A stretch of 11,299 nt of DNA from Armatimonadota bacterium. Its GTDB lineage: Bacteria; Armatimonadota; Fimbriimonadia; Fimbriimonadales; Fimbriimonadaceae. The position numbers and the translations under genes were made by a program. The DNA lies in assembly GCA_003516955.1 (NCBI GenBank), contig DPBN01000351.1:1-11299 (forward strand), in the 5' to 3' direction. Positions 6,842 through 11,299 of this stretch are shown here, piece by piece (positions within the stretch are counted from its first letter, which is position 1; every line of letters begins with the position of its first letter). A model generated the notes under the pieces. The model was not told the origin of the DNA. It saw only the letters and a program-made list of their open reading frames with translations, and ran no database searches.

Positions 6842-7246
6842 ATGAGCAACGGCCGGAAGAATTCGGGCCGAATCGGCCTCGTTGTCGCGATTCTGGTAGC
6901 TTTGCTGTCCACCGGCGGCTTGGTCGCCGCCTTCTTGGCGAACGCCAGCCCCTACGTGACCATCGCCGAGGCCAAGCAGCTCCAAGGCGACAACCTCCAC
7001 CTCGCGGGCGACATCCTCAAGGAGACACTGACGGTGGACGGCGCCGCGCAGACCGTGCGCTTTCGGCTGAAGGACGAGAAGGGCGATGTCGTCGACGTCC
7101 TCTACCGAGGGCCCCAGCCCGCGAACATGGGCGAGGCGACGAAGGTGGTCGTTGTGGGTGGAGTGAAGGATGGCGTCTTTCAAGCCAACAAGATGCTGGT
7201 GAAGTGCCCATCCAAGTACGAGTCGCAGCGCAAGGGCGGCTCCTGA
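6842..7246 (+). CDS. ccmE: Cytochrome c maturation protein CcmE, Cys-type (CxxxY)
   Basis: CcmE is the periplasmic haem chaperone of System I cytochrome c biogenesis: it takes haem from CcmC and hands it to CcmF. This 134-residue protein has an N-terminal membrane anchor (residues 11-33, IGLVVAILVALLSTGGLVAAFLA in outline), then an OB-fold beta-barrel with strands around LHLAGDILKE, VRFRLKDEKGD, VDVLYRGPQP and KVVVVGGVKDG. The FQANKMLVKCPSKYE end aligns with the family's FxAxxxLAKHxxxY motif, but Cys122 stands where the haem-linking His is usual, with Tyr126 kept (CxxxY). Such Cys variants are known from archaea and Desulfovibrio, where they go with a reduced Ccm set. The start at 6842 is preferred over the in-frame ATG at 6830, which lies in the -10 box. 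ccmF follows after four bases. Confidence 0.88.
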   Translation: MSNGRKNSGRIGLVVAILVALLSTGGLVAAFLANASPYVTIAEAKQLQGDNLHLAGDILKETLTVDGAAQTVRFRLKDEKGDVVDVLYRGPQPANMGEATKVVVVGGVKDGVFQANKMLVKCPSKYESQRKGGS

Positions 7247-7250
7247 TCCG

Positions 7251-9932
7251 ATGCAGTCCCCGCACAACATCCCCTCGTGGTCGCTGACCCTCGGGTCGGT
7301 CGGCTCGGGTCTCGTGTTGGCGACGATCGCGCTCCTGCTGGGCGCCAGCCTGCTCTCGGCCCTCGGCGGGGGAAGGCCCCGGTTGGAACGCGCCGCCCAC
7401 GGCCTCTTTGTGCTGGGAACGGCGACGATCTGGGGAGCGATGGCGTCTCTGGCCGTGCTCTTCGCCACGAGCCGATTCGAGTACCGCTACGTGCACGACC
7501 ACTCGGACGCTCGGGACGCCCTCGGATACAAGCTCGCGGCGATCTGGTCGGGCCAGGAGGGCAGCTTCCTTCTCTGGGCCTGTTGCGCGGCGCTCTTCGG
7601 CGCCCTCGCCGCCCGAAGGACGGGGCCGTACCGGCGGTGGTTCACCGCGACCTACGCCGGCTTCTTGGCCGCCATCGCCGGCATCCTCGCCTACGAGACG
7701 CCGTTTCGCCTGAATCTGGTGGACGGAGTTCCGGTCGCGATGCCCAACGGCGTGGGTCTCGTGCCGGCGCTGCAGAACTATTGGGTGATGATCCACCCGC
7801 CGACGATCTTCCTCGGCTTCGGATCGCTGACCGTGATGGCCTGCCTCGCGATGGCGGCGATGCTGACGAGGAACTACGACGAGTGGGTCGCCGTCGCTCG
7901 GCCGTGGAACCTCCTGTCCCTCGCCCTGCTGGGCCTTGGGCTGTGCATGGGCGGATTCTGGGCATACGAGACTCTCGGCTGGGGCGGCTTCTGGATGTGG
8001 GACCCCGTGGAGAACACCAGCTTCGTCCCATGGTGTCTCTCCGCAGCGCTGGCCCACGGCCTCATGGTTCAGGCCAATCGGGGACGGTGGCGCGCCGCCA
8101 ACCTTCTGCTGGGCGGTCTTCCCTTCCTCGCGTTCGTTTACGGCACCTTCCTGACTCGCTCCGGTCTGCTGGCCAACACGAGCGTGCACAGCTTCGCCCA
8201 GATGGACCGCATGGCCCACAAGGTGCTGCTGGGCTACTTCCTCGTCTCCACGGTCGGGTTCGTCAGCGTCTGGTTGTTCCGCGTGTTCAGCCGGATCGAG
8301 AGCCGTTCGCAGATCGACACCGTCGGCCCGCACCGCGAGGCGGCACTGAGGTACGGAGTGCTCCTCCTCGCCTGCTTCGCCACCGCGACGGCGATCGGCA
8401 TGAGCGTTCCAATGATCCAGTCGCTCGCCAACCGACCGGCGAAGGTCGTCGAGGAGGGTCTCTATCACCAGGTGCTGGGGTGGTTCTTCGTCCCGCTGTT
8501 CTTGGTGCTCGCCGTCGGCCCCTACCTCTCCTACCGAGGCCGGCCGTGGAAGGACGTGGTCGCTCGGGCGATGAACACCGCTTCGATCGCTTTCGCCCTC
8601 ACGGGAGTCGCCATCTTTCTTCTCCGTCTGCCGGCGTTCGCGGGGGAGATCGATCCGACGGCCACCGTCGCGTTCCCCTTCGGCCTCCGGTTGCCGCTGC
8701 TACCCTGGATGGCGTTTCTGATCTGGCTGTGCCTATTCGCGCTGCTCGGGAACGCGTGGCGCCTCGTGGAGGTCGGCAAGGCGGCGCGGGTCACCGGCGG
8801 CGGACTCCTGTCCCACGTCGGTCTGGCCGTCCTTCTGACGGGTCTCGTCGTTTCGCGGGGCTTGGAGCGCAAGGCGGAGATCCGGGTGCAGGAAGGCCGC
8901 CCGGCCGCCGCCTTCGAGTACGTCGTCAGTTACGCGGACATCCCGGTTGCCGACGATGAGTACTGGAACCGGCTCTTCGACAAGCACAACAAGATCCGCT
9001 TCCACGTGGTTGGCGCCCCGCTCGGCGGAGAGGCAACGATCCTCCCCAGCCAGCGGATCGATCACGAGGGCTTCGCGATCGAGTACGTGCGCCCGTTCCG
9101 CACCGGCGAGCCCGGCCAGATGGGAACCCGCTTCGGCGCGGTCCTTCGCGTGGGCAGAGGCAGACCCGCGAGGGAGGTCCAGACCTCGGTTGAGCTGGGC
9201 TCCGCCAGGCTGATCCAGCATACGGCCATGGTTGACGACGAAACGGTCCTCGTCCCGGTGCGGCTCGATGCGGCTACCCAGGCCTTGGCGTTCCGCCTGT
9301 TCCGCGGATTCGAGGCGCGGCCGGGCCACTATCTGACGATTGCCCCCGATGGAAGAACCAACCCGATGGTCTGGCCGCACATCGAGCGGTTCCCGGGGCA
9401 CGATTTCTACTTCACGCTGCACCCCCAGGTGCTCGAGGCCTCGGACCCCGTCCGCCTGAAGCCCGGCGAGACCAAGACGATCGGCGGATTCGAGGTCACC
9501 TACCGGCGCCTGGAAACCAGCGGGCCGATGGGCGCGCCCGGAGCAGCCTTCGCCGCCGTGCTGCAGGTATCGGACGGTTCCAGCACGGTCGACGCGAAGC
9601 CAACGCTCCAGCTGACGCCGGCAGGGCTCGAGCCGACCTTCGCCCCCCTCAACGCGGACTTCATGATCCGCATGACCGGGATGGATGCTGCCTCCAAGGC
9701 CGTGGATCTGCAGGTCTACTTCACCAAGCCGGTGTATCCGATCGAGGTGTTCATCAAGCCGTGGACGGGCCTCGTCTGGCTGGGAACGGGTATCCTCACC
9801 GTCGGCGGGATTTGGGCGGCGTGGAGCCGGCGAGCCAAGCGCCGCGAACGCGCGGACGAAGAGCCGGCCGGCCGCACGACCCCAACCCCGCAGGAACCAG
9901 CCGATGCGCCTGTGCAAGCTGCTGAAGTCTAA
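7251..9932 (+). CDS. ccmF: Cytochrome c haem lyase subunit CcmF, with enlarged periplasmic region
   Basis: CcmF is the integral-membrane haem-handling protein that attaches haem to apocytochromes c. The 893-residue product has many hydrophobic helices in the first 535 residues. It holds the periplasmic haem-ligand His182 (NYWVMIHPPTIFLGF), the WWD haem-contact domain at 243-261 (GWGGFWMWDPVEN), His269 as a likely membrane haem ligand, the second periplasmic His313 (LANTSVHSFA) and His522 (LLSHVGLAVLLTG), the probable second membrane haem ligand. After residue 535 comes a soluble region of about 300 residues before a last helix at 838-858. E. coli CcmF is about 647 residues, with roughly 100 between these points, so some 200 residues are extra. 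The tail is Pro/Glu-rich and overlaps panD by 29 bases. All haem-ligand positions I can recognise are present, so it is probably functional. Confidence 0.92.
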   Translation: MQSPHNIPSWSLTLGSVGSGLVLATIALLLGASLLSALGGGRPRLERAAHGLFVLGTATIWGAMASLAVLFATSRFEYRYVHDHSDARDALGYKLAAIWSGQEGSFLLWACCAALFGALAARRTGPYRRWFTATYAGFLAAIAGILAYETPFRLNLVDGVPVAMPNGVGLVPALQNYWVMIHPPTIFLGFGSLTVMACLAMAAMLTRNYDEWVAVARPWNLLSLALLGLGLCMGGFWAYETLGWGGFWMWDPVENTSFVPWCLSAALAHGLMVQANRGRWRAANLLLGGLPFLAFVYGTFLTRSGLLANTSVHSFAQMDRMAHKVLLGYFLVSTVGFVSVWLFRVFSRIESRSQIDTVGPHREAALRYGVLLLACFATATAIGMSVPMIQSLANRPAKVVEEGLYHQVLGWFFVPLFLVLAVGPYLSYRGRPWKDVVARAMNTASIAFALTGVAIFLLRLPAFAGEIDPTATVAFPFGLRLPLLPWMAFLIWLCLFALLGNAWRLVEVGKAARVTGGGLLSHVGLAVLLTGLVVSRGLERKAEIRVQEGRPAAAFEYVVSYADIPVADDEYWNRLFDKHNKIRFHVVGAPLGGEATILPSQRIDHEGFAIEYVRPFRTGEPGQMGTRFGAVLRVGRGRPAREVQTSVELGSARLIQHTAMVDDETVLVPVRLDAATQALAFRLFRGFEARPGHYLTIAPDGRTNPMVWPHIERFPGHDFYFTLHPQVLEASDPVRLKPGETKTIGGFEVTYRRLETSGPMGAPGAAFAAVLQVSDGSSTVDAKPTLQLTPAGLEPTFAPLNADFMIRMTGMDAASKAVDLQVYFTKPVYPIEVFIKPWTGLVWLGTGILTVGGIWAAWSRRAKRRERADEEPAGRTTPTPQEPADAPVQAAEV
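9892..9896 (+). promoter_or_regulatory. Ribosome binding site (AGGAA) for panD inside ccmF
   Basis: AGGAA ends seven bases before the ATG at 9904 and lies within the last codons of ccmF. It supports the panD start despite the 29-base gene overlap. Confidence 0.55.
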
Positions 9933-10266
9933 ACTGCACCACGCACGCGTCACGTACGCGAACCCAGACTACGTCGGCAGCATCGAGATCGATCGGAACC
10001 TGATGGACCGAGTCGGTCTTCTGGATGGAGAGCTGGTCCATGTCTGGGCGGTGGACCACCCCGCGCGCATCGAAACCTACGCCTTCGGCGGGCCTCCGGG
10101 CGTGATCGGCATGAACGGGGGCGCGGCGCGCTTCTTCAACCCCGGCGACCGCCTGATCATCGCGGCGTTCGTGTACGCCGACGAACCCGTGCGACCCAAG
10201 ATCGTCCTTCTGGACGAGAACAACGCGGTCGTGAGGGAGCTGGTGCCCTTCCACGTCGAAGGCTGA
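9904..10266 (+). CDS. panD: Aspartate 1-decarboxylase proenzyme (PanD)
   Basis: PanD decarboxylates L-aspartate to beta-alanine, the pantothenate and coenzyme A precursor. This 120-residue protein is a full-length pyruvoyl-type enzyme: self-cleavage is expected between Gly25 and Ser26 (DYVGSIEID), making a beta chain of 25 residues and an alpha chain whose Ser26 becomes the pyruvoyl group. By alignment with E. coli PanD the active-site set is kept: Lys10, Tyr23, Arg55, Thr58, Tyr59 and Asn71 (GMNGGAA). The N-terminus MRLCKLLKSKLH fits the family with one extra residue and supports this start, which lies 29 bases inside ccmF in another frame. No panB or panC is nearby. Whether a PanZ-like maturation factor is needed cannot be told; most non-enterobacterial PanD proteins mature unaided. 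pyrE follows after 17 bases. Confidence 0.95.
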   Translation: MRLCKLLKSKLHHARVTYANPDYVGSIEIDRNLMDRVGLLDGELVHVWAVDHPARIETYAFGGPPGVIGMNGGAARFFNPGDRLIIAAFVYADEPVRPKIVLLDENNAVVRELVPFHVEG

Positions 10267-10283
10267 CGCTCAGTTTGGGAACC

Positions 10284-10859
10284 ATGGATCTTGGCAAGCT
10301 CTTGGAGGAGTCCGGCGCCATCCTGCACGGCCATTTCGTGCTGACGAGCGGCCGGCACAGCGACGTGTACTTCGAGAAGTTCCGTGTGCTCGAACAGCCT
10401 CGCGTGCTGTCGGCGCTGTGCGAGAAGATCGCGGAGCACTTCCGGGACCAAGGCATCGACATCGTCGCCGGGCCCCTCACGGGCGGCATCATCATCGCCT
10501 TCGAGGTCGCCCGCCAGCTCGGTTGCAACGCCGTCTACGTGGAGAGCGAGGGTGGCGTGAAGATGCTCCGACGGGGGGCTACGGTGCCCGACGGGGCCAG
10601 GGTGCTCGTCGTGGACGATGTGCTGACCACCGGGAAGTCCATCCACGAGGTCCTCAGCGTGATGCGCAACTGCAAGGCCGTGCCCGTTGGGGTCGGCGTG
10701 CTGATCTCGCGCTCCGAGGGCCAGCCGGACTTCGGTTGCCCGTGCTTCGCCGCGCACCGCGTGGAGGCCCGCAGCTGGGCGCCGGAGGAGGTGCCGGACT
10801 GGCTCGCGGCGATCCCCGCGGTCAAGCCCGGCACCCGGCCCAACGTTTGCGGTCGCTAG
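10284..10859 (+). CDS. pyrE: Orotate phosphoribosyltransferase, Thermus-type (PyrE)
   Basis: PyrE joins orotate and PRPP to give orotidine 5'-phosphate in de novo pyrimidine synthesis. The 191-residue protein shows LTSGRHSDVYFEK at 20-32, the loop GPLTGGIIIAFEVARQLG, and the PRPP-binding motif VLVVDDVLTTGKS at 107-119. The segment VESEGGVKMLRRGATVPDG and the C-terminal WAPEEVP...KPGTR match the Thermus-type PyrE subfamily rather than the E. coli type, whose flexible loop reads RKxxKxHG. Two cysteines (Cys152, Cys154) lie near the C-terminus. I chose the ATG at 10284; a TTG nine bases upstream is in frame but adds nothing conserved. It is the last gene of the ccmE-ccmF-panD-pyrE group, and its stop TAG lies in a CTAG shared with pilT on the other strand. 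Confidence 0.93.
   Translation: MDLGKLLEESGAILHGHFVLTSGRHSDVYFEKFRVLEQPRVLSALCEKIAEHFRDQGIDIVAGPLTGGIIIAFEVARQLGCNAVYVESEGGVKMLRRGATVPDGARVLVVDDVLTTGKSIHEVLSVMRNCKAVPVGVGVLISRSEGQPDFGCPCFAAHRVEARSWAPEEVPDWLAAIPAVKPGTRPNVCGR
10856..10859. other. CTAG stop shared by pyrE and pilT
   Basis: CTAG gives the TAG of pyrE on the plus strand and of pilT on the minus strand, the same arrangement as at 5461-5464. No intrinsic terminator is visible between the two genes. Confidence 0.85.
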
Positions 10860-11299
10860 CCGCCCTTGGCCAGGCGGGCGAAGTTCTCTTTGTCGACCGC
10901 CCGCATCAGGCACTCCTCGTACGACACGTAGCCGTGCCGGAACAGGTCCGCGAGCGACCGGTCCATGGTCTGCATGCCGAGCTGCGCGGATGTTTCGATG
11001 ACTGAGTACATCTGGTGCGTCTTGCCCTCGCGGATCAGGTTGCGGACCGCCGGCGTGCCCAGCATGATCTCCACCGCGGCACAGCGACCGCCACCCAGCT
11101 TCGGCAACAACTGCTGGCTGATGACGCCCTCCAGCGTGTTGCCGAGCAGAACGCGGATCTGCTCCTGCTGGTCGCTGGGAAACACGTCGACGACACGGTC
11201 GATGGTCGCCGGCGCGTTGCGCGTGTGCAGCGTGCCGAACACCAAGTGTCCGGTCTCCGCCAGCGTGAGCGCGGCCTCGATCGTCTCCAGGTCGCGCAT
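10856..11299 (-). CDS. pilT: Type IV pilus twitching motility ATPase PilT, C-terminal part
   Basis: PilT is the hexameric AAA-type ATPase that retracts type IV pili and so drives twitching motility and DNA uptake. The window holds its last 147 residues; the gene runs off the right edge on the minus strand, and the first Met visible is internal (the family reads GEMRDLETI, the Walker B region). The His box is GHLVFGTLHT, followed by TIDRVVDVFP and EGVISQQLLPK, and the PilT-specific retraction motif AVRNLIREGK is intact. The tail IYSV-like MYSVIETSAQLGMQTMD and SLADLFRHGYVSYEECL is standard. The spelling HTRNA differs slightly from the more common HTNSA. PilT rather than PilB is indicated by the IRNLIREGK-type motif and the absence of the zinc-binding cysteines found in PilB. 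Confidence 0.93.
   Translation of the reverse strand: MRDLETIEAALTLAETGHLVFGTLHTRNAPATIDRVVDVFPSDQQEQIRVLLGNTLEGVISQQLLPKLGGGRCAAVEIMLGTPAVRNLIREGKTHQMYSVIETSAQLGMQTMDRSLADLFRHGYVSYEECLMRAVDKENFARLAKGG

Noticed and set aside
7017..8468. Minus-strand frame of 483 codons opposite ccmE and ccmF
   Set aside because: Low-complexity Arg/Glu/Gln/His composition with no motif, lying opposite well-supported genes.
8733..9953. Minus-strand frame of 406 codons opposite the large ccmF periplasmic region
   Set aside because: Considered because this part of ccmF is unusual, but the plus frame is continuous to the last membrane helix, while the antisense product has no recognisable domain.
10275..10283. 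TTG start nine bases upstream of the pyrE ATG
   Set aside because: It adds three non-conserved residues and has no better ribosome binding site than the ATG.
1..11299. Search for tRNA, rRNA, CRISPR array, insertion sequence, phage or defence genes
   Set aside because: No cloverleaf, spaced direct repeats, transposase, integrase or terminal inverted repeats were seen by eye. The window looks like ordinary chromosomal backbone.

Overview
The window is GC-rich, gene-dense bacterial DNA holding twelve genes, the first and last cut by the window edges. The gene set suggests a diderm, respiring, twitching-capable bacterium: a type IV pilus retraction ATPase, cytochrome c maturation proteins, a LolD/MacB-type ABC ATPase and several secreted proteins. 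The mix of a Thermus-type PyrE, a Cys-type CcmE, TTG starts and candidate leaderless promoters would fit Armatimonadota (Fimbriimonadia) or a nearby deep lineage. That placement is inference; no rRNA or other marker is present.

Layout. (1) 1-291: C-terminal end of an ABC ATPase, followed by a perfect 13-bp hairpin (299-327) shared with a convergent gene for an unrecognised secreted protein (346-1272, minus). (2) 1365-5464, plus: four tightly packed, overlapping genes for a CapA-like metallophosphatase, a class III (putrescine/GABA-type) aminotransferase, a BD-FAE-like alpha/beta hydrolase and a low-specificity threonine aldolase. (3) 5461-6769, minus: a two-gene unit with an unrecognised secreted beta-rich protein followed by a YprB-like DEDDy exonuclease. 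(4) 6842-10859, plus: ccmE, ccmF, panD, pyrE, probably one operon behind a perfect TATAAT box. (5) 10856-11299, minus: C-terminal part of pilT.

Functionally, ccmE and ccmF are the haem-chaperone and haem-ligation ends of System I cytochrome c maturation, but no ccmABCDGH is present here. CcmE has Cys in place of the usual haem-binding His (a CxxxY motif), and CcmF has a periplasmic region far larger than that of E. coli. panD (pantothenate branch) and pyrE (pyrimidine synthesis) follow in the same transcription unit. The aminotransferase-hydrolase-threonine aldolase set looks like amino acid or amine catabolism, but its substrate cannot be read from sequence.

The most notable points are the CxxxY CcmE paired with an enlarged CcmF, two TATAAT-like boxes placed so that transcripts would start at or next to the ATG, two convergent gene pairs that share a palindromic CTAG stop, and the strong hairpin after the ABC gene.
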